Counted from the first letter of the stretch, positions 42,103-51,927 are shown. The stretch is 64,000 nt of DNA from Chelatococcus asaccharovorans (GCF_003201475.1 NZ_QJJK01000016.1:1-64000), one strand, 5' to 3'. Numbers and translations are program-made. The notes: generated by a model from the sequence alone, not told the origin.

Positions 42103-43455
42103 ATGCGCAATATCAAGAGGGCGTTCTGGGCTACGCTCGTAGGCCTCACGCTCCTATGGCTGCTCGCGGAGCCCACCGTATTCCAGTCCGCGACGTTTTT
42201 CGGCCTTCGCGCGGCGATGATGCAAGTGACGGGTGTCCTCGCGATCGGCTCCATGAGCGTGGCGATGGTTCTGGCGCTTCGGCCGCGTTCACCCGAACGA
42301 TGGCTCGGCGGCCTCGACAAGATGTATCGCCTGCACAAGTGGTTCGGCATCGCCGCGCTCGTCGCGGCGGTCGTCCACTGGCTCTGGGCGCAAGGACCCA
42401 AATGGGCCGTGGGATGGGGGTGGCTTGAGCGCCCCGTACGAGGGGCGAGGCGAATCGTCGAGAACCCGGTCGAGGCCTTTTTCCTCAGTCTGCGTGGCAT
42501 CGCGGAAGGTGTCGGCGAATGGGCGTTCTACGCCGCCGTGGTACTGATCGTCCTGGCGCTGCTTCGCTACTTTCCCTACCGGCTGTTCTACAAGACACAC
42601 CGTCTCCTCGCTGTCAGTTACGGTGTGCTCGCCTTTCACGCGGTCGTGCTGCTGGACTTCCGTTACTGGTTAGCGCCGCTCGGCTGGGCGACTGCAGTGT
42701 TGCTCGCCGCAGGCGTCTGGGCCGCCGGCATCGTTCTCCTGCGGCGGGTTGGAGCGGATCGCCAGGTCGAGGGCACGATCGTCTCCTTCCAACACTACCC
42801 CGGCGTGAAGTCGCTGGAGACCGAGATTGCGGTGCCGCGGACCTGGCCTGGTCACAAGCCCGGCCAGTTCGCCTTTGCGATGTCCGACGCGGCCGAGGGC
42901 GCGCATCCGTATACGATTGCCTCCAGCTGGCACCGCGAAAACCCCCGTATCAGTTTTATCACGCGGGAGCTTGGTGACCACACCGGCCGACTACGCGAGA
43001 AACTCAAGCTCGGCCAGGAGGTGAGAGTCGAAGGACCTTACGGTTGCTTTACCTTCGACGACGACTGTCCCCATCAAATCTGGGTCGGTGGCGGCATAGG
43101 GATTACGCCCTTCATTGCGCGCATGAAGCATCTGGCAGCGCGGAACGGCGAGCCGGATCGGCCGGCTGATCAGACTATCCATCTCTTCCACTGCACGATC
43201 GACGTGGACGAGAAGGCCCTGGAAAAGCTCGCTTCAGACGCAAAAGCGGCCAATGTGCGGCTGCATATCGTCATCGACAGCCGCCACGGACGCCTGACCG
43301 GCGAGCGGATCCGCGAGGTCGTACCTGAATGGCGTGATGCGAGCATCTGGTTCTGCGGCCCGACGGGTTTCGGCCACGCCCTCAGGCGTGACTTTGCCGC
43401 GCTCGGGTTCCCGCTCAACGCGCGCTTCCATCAAGAACTTTTCGAGATGCGATAA
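42103..43455 (+). CDS. Ferric-reductase-like transmembrane flavocytochrome
   Basis: A 450-residue membrane oxidoreductase. The N-terminal half (about 1-215) has six membrane segments with paired histidines for heme (RLHKWFGIAALVAAVVHWLW; KTHRLLAVSYGVLAFHAVV). The C-terminal half is a ferredoxin-NADP reductase-like module: FAD site HPYTIASSWH, NAD(P) site VGGGIGITPFIARM and the C-terminal IWFCGPTGFG. It would move electrons from NAD(P)H across the membrane to ferric iron, O2 or a periplasmic partner. The ATG at 42103 follows AGAGG by six bases; an upstream ATG at 42049 lacks one. It is the last gene with a clear FixK-type box. Confidence 0.9.
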   Translation: MRNIKRAFWATLVGLTLLWLLAEPTVFQSATFFGLRAAMMQVTGVLAIGSMSVAMVLALRPRSPERWLGGLDKMYRLHKWFGIAALVAAVVHWLWAQGPKWAVGWGWLERPVRGARRIVENPVEAFFLSLRGIAEGVGEWAFYAAVVLIVLALLRYFPYRLFYKTHRLLAVSYGVLAFHAVVLLDFRYWLAPLGWATAVLLAAGVWAAGIVLLRRVGADRQVEGTIVSFQHYPGVKSLETEIAVPRTWPGHKPGQFAFAMSDAAEGAHPYTIASSWHRENPRISFITRELGDHTGRLREKLKLGQEVRVEGPYGCFTFDDDCPHQIWVGGGIGITPFIARMKHLAARNGEPDRPADQTIHLFHCTIDVDEKALEKLASDAKAANVRLHIVIDSRHGRLTGERIREVVPEWRDASIWFCGPTGFGHALRRDFAALGFPLNARFHQELFEMR

Positions 43456-43496
43456 ATGTGCTGCGGGCGGCAATCTCTCTGCTCCCAAGGCAAGGC

Positions 43497-43517
43497 ATAC
43501 ATGATAGGTAGATGTAT
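43497..43517 (+). promoter_or_regulatory. Palindrome before the MocR gene
   Basis: ATACAT, nine bases, ATGTAT, ending 31 bp before the MocR start. A candidate operator for self-regulation. Confidence 0.4.
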
Positions 43518-43548
43518 GGATATTGTCTGTTCGGATTGAGGGGCAAGT

Positions 43549-44928
43549 ATGTGGCGGCCGCGATTGATCGAAGATGCCCGCCTGAAGTATCTCGGGATTG
43601 TCGAGGCCCTTGAGGCCGATATTCAATCCGGCAGGGTCGCGCGCGGCGAAAGGCTTCCGCCGCAACGCGCCATCGCGGAAGCGCTTAAAGTGGATCTCAC
43701 CACGGTGACGCGCGCGTTCAACGAAGCGCGCCGCCGTGGCCTCGTCGAGGCGCAGGCCGGGCGCGGCACGTTCATCAGCGAGGGGAGCGACGGACCCGGC
43801 GCCGCTGAGCACGCCCATCCATTGATCGATCTCAGCATGAATATCCCGCCTCAACCGGCCGAGGCGGATTTCCGGCGGGCCTTTCCCCAGGGCATCGCGA
43901 CCATCCTCGGCAGCGCGCGTGGCATGCTGAGCCTGCACTATCAGGCAAGCACCGGCGCGGAGCCGGATCGCCGGGCTGCCGCGAACTGGCTGGCGCGACG
44001 GCTCGATGGGGTCACGCGCGATCGCGTCGTGGTGACGGGTGGCGCGCAAAGCGCGCTGTTTGCCATCTGCGAAATCCTGCTCGATCGGGGCGATGTCGTT
44101 GCCGCCGGCGCGATGACCTATCCCGGCCTGAAGGCGGTCGCGGCACAGAAGGGTCTCATCCTGGAGCCTCTGGCCATGGACGGCGAGGGCATCATTCCGG
44201 ACGCCTTCGCGCAGGTCTGCCGCGAGAAGGCGCCGAAGGCGCTCTATCTGATCCCGTCCATCGACAATCCGACGACAGCGACCTTGCCCGAAGCCCGTCG
44301 CCGCGCCCTCGTGGCCGTGGCGCGACAGCATGGTGTGACGATCATCGAGGATGATCCCTATGCGCCGCTCAGGCCGGAGCGGCGTGTCGCGCTCGCAGAA
44401 TTGGCGAGCGACATCACCTGGCATATCGCCACGCTTTCGAAATGCGCGACGCCCGCCTTGCGCGTGGCCTATGTCGTGGCGCCAACCGCGTCTCAAGCCC
44501 TGCGGCTCGCCGGTGTGCTGCGCGCGACCCTTCTTATGGCCCCGCCCCTGATGTCGGCGCTGGCGACCCGCTGGATCGTGGAGGGCACGCTCGACCGGAT
44601 CACGGGGGCGATCCGCGCCGAGAATATGGAACGGCAGAAGCTGGCGGCGACCATCCTGGGCGATGGGAACTTCGCCGCGGATCCGCATGGGCACCACCTG
44701 TGGCTGCGGCTGCCGGATCATTGGCGCGCCGCCGACTTTGCGGACCATGCTGACCGTGCCGGGGTCTCGATCGTGCCGAGCGCGGCCTTCGCCGTTGTCG
44801 CCCATCCGCGCGAGGCCGTCCGGATCTCGCTCGGGGTCGCCCCCGATCGCGACGCGCTTGAAGACGCGCTGACGCTGCTGGCGGGGCTCATGTCCCAGCC
44901 GTCCCTTGCGGCGCGTGCCGTGGTGTAA
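43549..44928 (+). CDS. MocR/PdxR-type GntR regulator with aminotransferase domain
   Basis: A 459-residue fusion of an N-terminal GntR winged helix-turn-helix (about 10-75, [25 protein letters not shown]) and a fold-type I aminotransferase-like domain (about 95-455). PLP-binding residues are visible: [38 protein letters not shown] and the Schiff-base lysine in [17 protein letters not shown]. MocR proteins use PLP as a sensor to control transport or amino-acid/vitamin genes. It stands alone; the nearest possible target is the MsbA-like exporter, convergent with it. The ATG follows GAGGGG. Confidence 0.92.
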   Translation: MWRPRLIEDARLKYLGIVEALEADIQSGRVARGERLPPQRAIAEALKVDLTTVTRAFNEARRRGLVEAQAGRGTFISEGSDGPGAAEHAHPLIDLSMNIPPQPAEADFRRAFPQGIATILGSARGMLSLHYQASTGAEPDRRAAANWLARRLDGVTRDRVVVTGGAQSALFAICEILLDRGDVVAAGAMTYPGLKAVAAQKGLILEPLAMDGEGIIPDAFAQVCREKAPKALYLIPSIDNPTTATLPEARRRALVAVARQHGVTIIEDDPYAPLRPERRVALAELASDITWHIATLSKCATPALRVAYVVAPTASQALRLAGVLRATLLMAPPLMSALATRWIVEGTLDRITGAIRAENMERQKLAATILGDGNFAADPHGHHLWLRLPDHWRAADFADHADRAGVSIVPSAAFAVVAHPREAVRISLGVAPDRDALEDALTLLAGLMSQPSLAARAVV

Positions 44929-44995
44929 CGTGCTGCCCGATCCGCTTCCGACTACGAAACGCCCGATGTGGACATGAATCCGCATCGGGCATCGC

Positions 44996-46855
44996 TCACA
45001 CGCTTTCAAAGCTTTTCGTCAGTTCCAGCGCCTGTCTTTCGAAGAGGCGGCGGTAGAGACCGTCCGGCCGGCGGATGAGGGCGGCGTGGCTGCCTTCCTC
45101 GACGACCCGGCCGACATCGAAGACGAGAAGCCGGTCCAGCGACTGCACCGTCGAGAGACGATGCGCGATGACGATCGTGGTGCGTCCGACCATCAGCTTT
45201 TCCATCGCCTGCTGGATCAGCGCCTCGCTTTCCGAATCGAGGCTCGAGGTGGCTTCGTCGAGGATCAGGATTGGCGCGTCGGCGAGGAAGGCCCGGGCGA
45301 GCGCCACGCGCTGGCGCTCGCCGCCCGACAGCTTGACGCCGCGCTCGCCCACCTGCGTTTCATAGCCTTTCGGCAGCTTCGTGATGAAGCCATGGGCGCT
45401 CGCCTGTTTGGCTGCGGCGATGATCTCTTCGCGCGTTGCGTCCGGGCGCGCATAGGCGATGTTCTCCGCGAGCGACCGGTGAAACAGGATCGGCTCCTGT
45501 TGCACGATGGCAATGCGACGGCGCAGGCTGGCCTGCTGCAGGTCGGCGATGTTCTGCCCGTCGATCAGCACGGCGCCACCCGTCACGTCGTAAAGGCGCT
45601 GCACCAGCCTGGCGAAGGTGGTCTTGCCGGAGCCGGAATGGCCGACGAGGCCGACCTTCTCGCCCGCCTTCACGCGGATCGAGAAATCCCGGTAGAGCGG
45701 GGTCGGATGGGTGCCATAGCGGAAGGTCACATGGTCGAAGACGATCTCGCCGCGCGTGATGTCAGCCGGGCGAGCGCCGGGTCGGTCCGCCACGCCGATC
45801 GGTACCTCGTGCAGTTTCACCATCTCCTCCATCTCGTTCACCGAACGTTGGAGATGGTGGATATGCATGCCGACATCGCGCAGATGGCCCTGCACGATGA
45901 AGAACAGCGTGAGCACGAAGGTGATGTCGCCGGGGCTTGCCGCACCGCGCTGCCACAGAACAAGCGCCGAGGCCAGCATGGCGGCCTGCATGCTGACCAT
46001 CATCAGGCCTTGCAGCCACAAGTTCGTCACGGAGCGGTTCCACGTGCGCGCGGTGCGGTCGCGCCATTTGGAGATGACGCGCGCGAGCTTTGTCTCTTCG
46101 CGCCGTTCCGCGCCGAAGGCCTTGACCACTGCGTTGCAGGTCACCGCATCGGCCAGGGCGCCGCCGAGCTTGGTGTCCCAGGCATTCGACAGCGCTGCGG
46201 CCGGGAAGACATAGCCCACCGCCGTGGCGCAGGTCACGACGATGAAGACGAGCGAGCCAAATCCGATAACAAGGCCCATCACCGGCCAGATGGAGCCGAG
46301 CAGCAGCGTCGCGCCGACCAGGGTGACCGCGGAGGACAACAAGGCGATGAGGACCGTGTCGCTCAGGAGATCGAGCGCGCCCATACCACGGCTGATCTTG
46401 CGCACGGTGGAGCCGGCGAAGCTGTTGGCGTACCAGTCGGTCGACAGCCGCTGCACGCGTGCGAAGGTCTCGGTCGCCATGTCGCCCATGATGCGCAGGG
46501 TGAGCTTGACGATGTTCATCATCACGAACTGACGCAGGATGACCGCGCCGAGGCTGAGCGCCAGCAGGGTGCTGAAGTCCGTCCATGCGGCATTGATGGT
46601 CGTCTGGCTGTCGAAGGAGCCCCGCGCGATGGCATCGACGAGCCTGCCCGCGAAATAGGGCGTGAGCACTTCTGCTGCGGTCGCCAGGATGCCGAATAGG
46701 ATGATCGCGCTGACGCGCCCCCGCTGGGCCGCCCAATGGGCGCCCGTGAAGCGAAACACCGATATGACAGTGTCGGCGCGAAGATCTATGGGTTTGCGCC
46801 GGAGACAGCGCCGGGCGCGGCGCAGAGCGCGCGCAGCCTCTTGAACGGTCGACAT
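44996..46855 (-). CDS. MsbA-like ABC exporter
   Basis: A 619-residue half-size ABC exporter: six membrane segments (about 45-330), then a complete ATPase domain with Walker A GHSGSGKTTFARL, Q-loop VQQEPILFHRSL, signature KLSGGERQRVALARAFL, Walker B ILILDEATSSLD and H-loop IVIAHRLST. It is expected to work as a homodimer exporting lipids, peptides or drugs. It is convergent with the MocR gene and has no co-directional partner. The start at 46855 gives a normal length with a basic N-terminal tail. Confidence 0.92.
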   Translation of the reverse strand: MSTVQEAARALRRARRCLRRKPIDLRADTVISVFRFTGAHWAAQRGRVSAIILFGILATAAEVLTPYFAGRLVDAIARGSFDSQTTINAAWTDFSTLLALSLGAVILRQFVMMNIVKLTLRIMGDMATETFARVQRLSTDWYANSFAGSTVRKISRGMGALDLLSDTVLIALLSSAVTLVGATLLLGSIWPVMGLVIGFGSLVFIVVTCATAVGYVFPAAALSNAWDTKLGGALADAVTCNAVVKAFGAERREETKLARVISKWRDRTARTWNRSVTNLWLQGLMMVSMQAAMLASALVLWQRGAASPGDITFVLTLFFIVQGHLRDVGMHIHHLQRSVNEMEEMVKLHEVPIGVADRPGARPADITRGEIVFDHVTFRYGTHPTPLYRDFSIRVKAGEKVGLVGHSGSGKTTFARLVQRLYDVTGGAVLIDGQNIADLQQASLRRRIAIVQQEPILFHRSLAENIAYARPDATREEIIAAAKQASAHGFITKLPKGYETQVGERGVKLSGGERQRVALARAFLADAPILILDEATSSLDSESEALIQQAMEKLMVGRTTIVIAHRLSTVQSLDRLLVFDVGRVVEEGSHAALIRRPDGLYRRLFERQALELTKSFESV

Positions 46856-47285
46856 TGCAGGATCTCACAAGATAGCAGGCGGCAGTGTTGCACCAGGGGG
46901 TGCTGCCGGATCAGGTCTTCGGCAAGAAGAGGCACGATGACGACGCCCGACAGGGCCGTCGGTCAACGTGGCATTGGTGCCGAGCTAATGATGTGAGCTG
47001 CGTTTTCCATAATGGCCGTTTGGTGACACAAGACACGGCTCACTTCAAGCGCAAAGATAGCGTCGCTCGCTGTTTCGTCGGGCGGCTGGTGTATTTACAA
47101 CGCTCTTCCAGCCTATTTGACTCTGGTGGTGAGTATTGCAAACACTGCTGATGAGTCTCTCAATATACGTGAACAGTAAGCGGCTCAGTTGGTTGCATCC
47201 AGCGGCAACCGTCGCCCTCAAGGTTGACGATATCTGCGATTGATGGAGCGGTTCTGAAGCGGCGGTACGCCACACGGGAGCGATC
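46856..47285. other. Intergenic stretch of 430 bp
   Basis: Divergent gap between the ABC exporter and the GNAT gene. No gene is supported. An inverted repeat GGTTGC-N8-GCAACC lies at 47191-47210, about 76 bp before the GNAT start, and may be a regulator site. Confidence 0.5.
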
Positions 47286-47786
47286 ATGCACATCAGAGAC
47301 GAAGCGCCGGGGGACGAGCCGGCCATTCATGCGGTTGTCGAGCAGGCCTTCCGCAGCGCGCCACACAGCAGCGGGACCGAGGCTCATATCGTCGATGCCT
47401 TGCGTGCCGCCGACGCGCTGACCGTTTCGCTCGTCGCCGTGGAAGACGGGGCGGTATGCGGTCACGTCGCCTTTTCGCCGGTGACGGTCGATGGTGCGGC
47501 GGTCGGCTGGCACGGGCTTGGTCCTCTCGCCGTGCATCCGCGCCGCCAGCGCCAAGGCATGGGCTCGCAACTCGTCCTGGAGGGCCTGGCGCGCCTGCGA
47601 ACCGTTGGCGGCCAGGGCTGCGTCGTGCTGGGAGACCCGCTCTATTACGGTCGCTTCGGCTTTCGAGCGAGGGCGGAGTTGACCCTGGCCGGTGTTCCGG
47701 CCGCCTATTTCCAGGCGCTGCCCTTCACGACGCCAATGCCGGAAGGGTCGGTCGACTATCACGCGGCGTTCGCAGCTGGGGCGTGA
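47286..47786 (+). CDS. GNAT-family N-acetyltransferase (YhbS-like)
   Basis: A 166-residue GNAT enzyme. The acetyl-CoA loop is visible in GPLAVHPRRQRQGMGSQLVLEGL (R/Q-x-x-G-x-G/A type, residues about 78-100), and VVLGDPLYYGRFGFRA is typical of the YhbS branch. The substrate is unknown. The gene stands alone, 108 bp before the marR gene, on the same strand. Confidence 0.9.
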   Translation: MHIRDEAPGDEPAIHAVVEQAFRSAPHSSGTEAHIVDALRAADALTVSLVAVEDGAVCGHVAFSPVTVDGAAVGWHGLGPLAVHPRRQRQGMGSQLVLEGLARLRTVGGQGCVVLGDPLYYGRFGFRARAELTLAGVPAAYFQALPFTTPMPEGSVDYHAAFAAGA

Positions 47787-47848
47787 CCGCCTCTGCACCA
47801 TGAGCGCGCGGCGTCTTGTCTCTTGTCGGCGCACGTGCGATCTTTTAT

Positions 47849-47871
47849 ATAGCTATGCATATAATAGCTAT
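47849..47871 (+). promoter_or_regulatory. Putative MarR operator
   Basis: Two copies of the palindrome ATAGCTAT (47849-47856 and 47864-47871), centred 15 bp apart around TATGCATA, 22 bp before the marR start. It fits an autorepressor site for the efflux operon. Confidence 0.55.
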
Positions 47872-47893
47872 CTATAGATTGGTTTCCCAGGCT

Positions 47894-48367
47894 ATGAAAT
47901 CTGAACTCGGCGCCGCCTTCACGTTCGAGCTCGCGACAGCCGGTCGCAAGATGCGCAAGCTCTTCGACCGCTATGTGCGTGAGCGCGGACTGACCTTGCC
48001 CCGCGCGCGCGCCCTGTTGTTGCTGGCTCAGGAGCGCTCCTGGAACCAAACGGAACTCGCGGATGCCCTCGAAATCGAGCATCCCTCGGTGGTCAGGCTG
48101 CTCGACGGCCTTGAACGTCAGGGGTTGATCACCCGATCCGCCGTGGCCGGGGATCGCCGTGCCAAGCAGATCGAACTGACCATCGCCGCGCAGGCCCAGG
48201 TTCGCGACCTCGAGGAACTGACCGAGCGGCTGCGCACCACTTTGCTGCAGGGGATCGATGCCGCCTCGCTGGCGGTGGCCCTCAGTACGCTGCAACGGGT
48301 CGTGGCCAACGCCGAGCAGGCTGCCGCCATGCGGCGGGAGGAGGAAGCCAATGTCGGTCACGGCTGA
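47894..48367 (+). CDS. MarR-family regulator
   Basis: A 157-residue MarR-type winged-helix repressor. The DNA-binding part (about 55-100) reads NQTELADALEIEHPSVVRLLDGLERQGLI, followed by the wing with RSAVAGDRRAKQIELT. It most likely controls the EmrB/EmrA-like efflux genes that follow; its 3' end overlaps emrB by 17 bases. The start at 47894 has only a weak ribosome binding site. The palindromes upstream are a plausible binding site. Confidence 0.92.
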   Translation: MKSELGAAFTFELATAGRKMRKLFDRYVRERGLTLPRARALLLLAQERSWNQTELADALEIEHPSVVRLLDGLERQGLITRSAVAGDRRAKQIELTIAAQAQVRDLEELTERLRTTLLQGIDAASLAVALSTLQRVVANAEQAAAMRREEEANVGHG

Positions 48368-49958
48368 GCAGGTCGCGACGCCGCACCCGCTGACCGTCGC
48401 CGGCCGCGCGGCCGTCTTCATGGCCGCCTCGACGCTGCTGTGGCTGACGCAGGGGCTCGGCATGAACCTGGTGGCAGCCAACACGCCACAGATTCAGGGA
48501 TCTCTCGGTGCCACACTGACGGAAACAAACTGGCTGATCGCTGCCTATATGGCGCCGAATGTCAGCCTTACCCTCCTGTTGACGAAGATCAGGACGCAGT
48601 TTGGTCTGCGCCGTTTCACCGAGATCAGCATCGTCATGTTCGTGCTGACGTCGCTGCTGCATCTCTTCATCTACGATCTGTGGTCGGCCTTGCCGGTGCG
48701 TTTCCTGGCAGGCGCGGCCGCGGCCCCCATATCGACCCTTGGCTTCCTCTATATGCTGGAGGCCTTCCCGCCCGCGAAGAAGATGAGCTGGGGCTTGAGC
48801 CTGGCGTTGATGCTCTCGAGCGCGACGCCGACGATCGCGCGGCTCATCTCGCCCTATCTGCTGGATTTAGGCCAATGGCGGCATCTCTATCTGATGGAGA
48901 TCGGCCTCGCGCTCATCGCATTGCCGATCGTCTATCTGTTGCCACTGACCCCGATTCCGCACGCCAAGGTCTTGCACTGGAAGGATTTCATCACCTATCC
49001 GCTGATTGCCCTGGGCTTCGGGCTGCTCGCGGTCGTGCTGACTGTCGGCCGCTACTATTGGTGGTTCGAGGCGCCGTGGATCGGTGTCGCGCTTGCGGTG
49101 GCCGTGATGGCGATCGCTTGCGCCGCGGCCATCGAGATCAATCGCGATACGCCGCTCATCAATATCCGTTGGCTGACGAGTCCCGAGATCCTCCATCTCA
49201 CGCTGACATTGCTCGTCTTCCGAATGGTCCTCACCGAGCAGACATCAGGCGCGCTGGCGCTGTTCCAGGGGCTGGGCCTCTTCAATGAGCAGAGCCGGCA
49301 TCTGTATCTCGTCGTTCTCGCGGCATCCGTCACGGGGGGGCTGGTTTGCGGCGCAACGCTCAAGATCGAGCGCGTGCACCTCCTGCATGCGGTCGCGCTC
49401 TCCTGCATCGCGGTCGGCGCTTATATGGACGGCCACGCGACGAGCCTGACGCGACCTGGAAACATGTATGTCAGTCAGGCGCTGATCGCGTTCGGAGGTG
49501 CATTGTTCTTGCCGCCGGCTTTGCTCGCCGGCCTGATGAAGACCATGAAGCAGGGGCCGACGTTCATCACCAGCTTCCTTGTCGTGTTTCTGTTCACCCA
49601 GAGCCTTGGCGGGCTGATCGGCTCGGCTGCGTTCGGATCGTTCATCATCATCCGCGAGAAGTTTCACTCGGCGCATCTTGTCGAGCGCATCGTGATGACG
49701 GACCCGCAGGTGACCGAGCGCGTGCGCCAGCTCGCCGGCGCTTTCGGCAAAGTCCTCACGGACGGCCAGCTCCTCAATGCGGAGGGATTGGCGACATTGT
49801 CCCAGCAGGTCACGCTCCAGGCGACCGTGCTGGCTTATAACGACGCCTTTCTCCTCATCTCAGCCCTCGCCGCGATCGCCTTCATGGTGGTCGTCGTCCA
49901 GATGGGGCTCTCCTCTGTCCGCGGCTGGCTTACGACTCGCCGCGCCGCTCAAGCCTGA
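48351..49958 (+). CDS. DHA2-type MFS drug-efflux permease, EmrB-like
   Basis: A 535-residue major facilitator with about 14 membrane segments. It starts MSVTAEQVATPHPL, after GGGAGGAGGAAG. Typical DHA2 pieces are LGATLTETNWLIAAYMAPN at the first extracytoplasmic loop, PVRFLAGAAAAPISTLGF and the late long loop FHSAHLVERI. With the following EmrA-like adaptor it would export drugs, aromatic acids or other toxic compounds by proton exchange. It overlaps the marR gene, so the three form one operon. Confidence 0.9.
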   Translation: MSVTAEQVATPHPLTVAGRAAVFMAASTLLWLTQGLGMNLVAANTPQIQGSLGATLTETNWLIAAYMAPNVSLTLLLTKIRTQFGLRRFTEISIVMFVLTSLLHLFIYDLWSALPVRFLAGAAAAPISTLGFLYMLEAFPPAKKMSWGLSLALMLSSATPTIARLISPYLLDLGQWRHLYLMEIGLALIALPIVYLLPLTPIPHAKVLHWKDFITYPLIALGFGLLAVVLTVGRYYWWFEAPWIGVALAVAVMAIACAAAIEINRDTPLINIRWLTSPEILHLTLTLLVFRMVLTEQTSGALALFQGLGLFNEQSRHLYLVVLAASVTGGLVCGATLKIERVHLLHAVALSCIAVGAYMDGHATSLTRPGNMYVSQALIAFGGALFLPPALLAGLMKTMKQGPTFITSFLVVFLFTQSLGGLIGSAAFGSFIIIREKFHSAHLVERIVMTDPQVTERVRQLAGAFGKVLTDGQLLNAEGLATLSQQVTLQATVLAYNDAFLLISALAAIAFMVVVVQMGLSSVRGWLTTRRAAQA

Positions 49959-49986
49959 CACTACGGATCGAGAAATTTAGAAGATC

Positions 49987-51114
49987 ATGTCCACGTCACA
50001 CGTCATTCGGGCCAGTGCCGCCATCACTATTGGCATCGTTGGTGCCTTGCTGATCCTTCAATCCTGGCAGCTGCCACCGTTTCACGGTTCGGTCGAGACC
50101 ACGGAGAACGCCTATGTGCGCGGCAAGGTCACGACGCTGAGCCCGCAGGTCACGGGCTATGTGGTTGCCGTCAATGCGCGGGACTATCAGAATGTCCATG
50201 CCGGTGACGTCATCGTCCAGATCGATGACCGCATCTATCGACAGAAATTGAAGCAGGCGGAGGCGACGCTCGCGATGAAACGGGCGGCGCTGCAGAATTC
50301 CGAGCAGAGCCAGCGCGCCGCCGAGGCGCGTATCCGTTCAAGCGAGGCGCAGGTGACAAGCGCCAACGCGGCCCTCGACGTCGCACGATCGAATGCAGAG
50401 CGCGTCGAGGCCCTTCTGCCGCGCGGCGCGACGACCCAGAGCGCCGCGGACCAGGCGCATGGCACGCTCGCCCAGGCGCAGGCAACGCTGCATCAGGCGG
50501 AATCCGCGGTGGACGTGGCCCGTCAGGATCTGCAGTCGATCATTGTCAACCGGGATTCGCTGAAGGCGGAGATCGACAATGCCGTGGCGGCGGTCGAACT
50601 CGCCAAGATCGATCTGGCCAACACGCATATCGTCGCTCCGGCCGACGGACAGCTCGGCGAGGTCGGTGCCCGCCTGGGACAATATGTTTCGGTGGGCACG
50701 CAGCTCGCGGCGCTGGTTCCCGAGCAGGTCTGGGTTGTTGCAAACTTCAAGGAAACACAGCTGTCTGGCATGAAGATCGGCCAGCCCGTCACCTTCACGG
50801 TGGATGCCCTGCAGGGCGAGACGCTGACGGGTCACATCGAGCAGTTCTCCCCTGCGGCGGGTTCCGAATTCGCTGTGCTCAAGGCTGACAATGCCACCGG
50901 CAATTTCACCAAGGTGACGCAGCGGCTGCCCGTGCGCATCGCAATCGATCCCGGCCAGCCGCTGACCAAACGGCTGGCGCCGGGCATGTCGGTCGTCGTT
51001 TCAGTCGATACCGCCACAAAAGCCGCGGCGGCAGCTACGCCCGCGTCGCCCCAGCCCGCCGATCCAGATCACGCTCCCGCCGGGAAGCCCGTTGCAGAGC
51101 GCCGATCGAGCTAG
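49987..51114 (+). CDS. HlyD/EmrA-type membrane fusion protein
   Basis: A 375-residue adaptor: one N-terminal membrane segment (about 8-28), the EmrA-type start ETTENAYVRGKVTTLSPQV, a coiled coil (about 80-195) between the two lipoyl halves, and a beta-barrel domain with GQPVTFTVDALQGETLTGHI. The last 35 residues are Ala/Pro-rich. It pairs with the EmrB-like permease 28 bp upstream. Its stop codon lies inside a degenerate copy of the CTAGTGG palindromic element. Confidence 0.9.
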   Translation: MSTSHVIRASAAITIGIVGALLILQSWQLPPFHGSVETTENAYVRGKVTTLSPQVTGYVVAVNARDYQNVHAGDVIVQIDDRIYRQKLKQAEATLAMKRAALQNSEQSQRAAEARIRSSEAQVTSANAALDVARSNAERVEALLPRGATTQSAADQAHGTLAQAQATLHQAESAVDVARQDLQSIIVNRDSLKAEIDNAVAAVELAKIDLANTHIVAPADGQLGEVGARLGQYVSVGTQLAALVPEQVWVVANFKETQLSGMKIGQPVTFTVDALQGETLTGHIEQFSPAAGSEFAVLKADNATGNFTKVTQRLPVRIAIDPGQPLTKRLAPGMSVVVSVDTATKAAAAATPASPQPADPDHAPAGKPVAERRSS

Positions 51115-51198
51115 TGGTTCGTGTCGAGCATCTGCATCCAAATTATGTCGGGCCCGGGGCCGACATCGCGCGGGCACCGAATGTCAAATTCATTCCAC
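51111..51198. repeat. Degenerate palindromic element between convergent genes
   Basis: It begins CTAGTGGTTC and ends AATGTCAAATTCATTCCAC, sharing its ends with the elements at 812-980. A hairpin ATGTCGG (51145-51151)/CCGACAT (51160-51166) lies inside. The stop codons of both flanking genes fall within the element, so it may act as a two-way terminator. Confidence 0.65.
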
Positions 51199-51927
51199 GA
51201 GCTGGACCTTGGCAGCAATGGCCGCGCCCGCGGTCAACCGGTCCTTGCTGCCGATGAGATGCACCCGCATGGCGGTACGCGCATCTTCGGGAGCCTTGCC
51301 CTCGATGGCGGCGAGGATGGCCGCGTGTTCCTGGTTGAGGTGCTTGAGATAGTCCTCCCGGTTGGCGCCGGTGATCTTGAAGGTCTCGAATTTGGTGCGC
51401 GGGATGAGCAACTCGCCGAGGTAGTTGAAAAGCTGCAGGAAATGAACATTTCCGGAGGCCTCCGCGATGCTGCGGTGGAAGGCGAGATCCGCCTGGATGG
51501 CATCCTCCCCGGCTTCCGTGGCCTCGACCATCGCCGTCATGGCCTTGCGCATCTGCCGGAGATGTTTCTCGTCGCGCCGGCCGGCTGCAAGCCCGGCCGC
51601 CTCCACCTCGAGCGCGACCCGCAGTTCGAGAACAGCGATGGCCTCATTGACCAGTTTCAGGTCGGGATCGTCGATGACGAAGGAGCGCAGCGGCACCTGG
51701 CGCTGCACGAAGACGCCGACGCCCTGGCGGGTCGAGACAAGTCCGCCGGCTTTCAGATTGGCGATGGCTTCGCGCACCACCGTGCGGCTGACGCCGAACT
51801 CCTCGATCAGGTCCTGCTCGGTGGGGAGTTTTTCGCCCCGCGGATAGTCGCCGGCCTGGATACGTTGGCGCATGATCGTGACGATCTGCTCCGACAGGCT
51901 TCCCCGGCGAAATTCTATTCTCGGCAT
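51190..51927 (-). CDS. FadR-subfamily GntR regulator (FCD domain)
   Basis: A 245-residue regulator with an N-terminal winged helix (about 8-75, RGEKLPTEQDLIEEFGVSRT plus VVREAIANLKAGGL) and a C-terminal all-helical FCD ligand domain (about 100-235), including the metal-binding residues Asp/His in ADLAFHRSIAEASGN and the later HLNQEHAAIL helix. Members usually respond to organic acids. It is convergent with the efflux operon and divergent from the diguanylate cyclase. Target genes are not evident in the window. Confidence 0.9.
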   Translation of the reverse strand: MPRIEFRRGSLSEQIVTIMRQRIQAGDYPRGEKLPTEQDLIEEFGVSRTVVREAIANLKAGGLVSTRQGVGVFVQRQVPLRSFVIDDPDLKLVNEAIAVLELRVALEVEAAGLAAGRRDEKHLRQMRKAMTAMVEATEAGEDAIQADLAFHRSIAEASGNVHFLQLFNYLGELLIPRTKFETFKITGANREDYLKHLNQEHAAILAAIEGKAPEDARTAMRVHLIGSKDRLTAGAAIAAKVQLVE

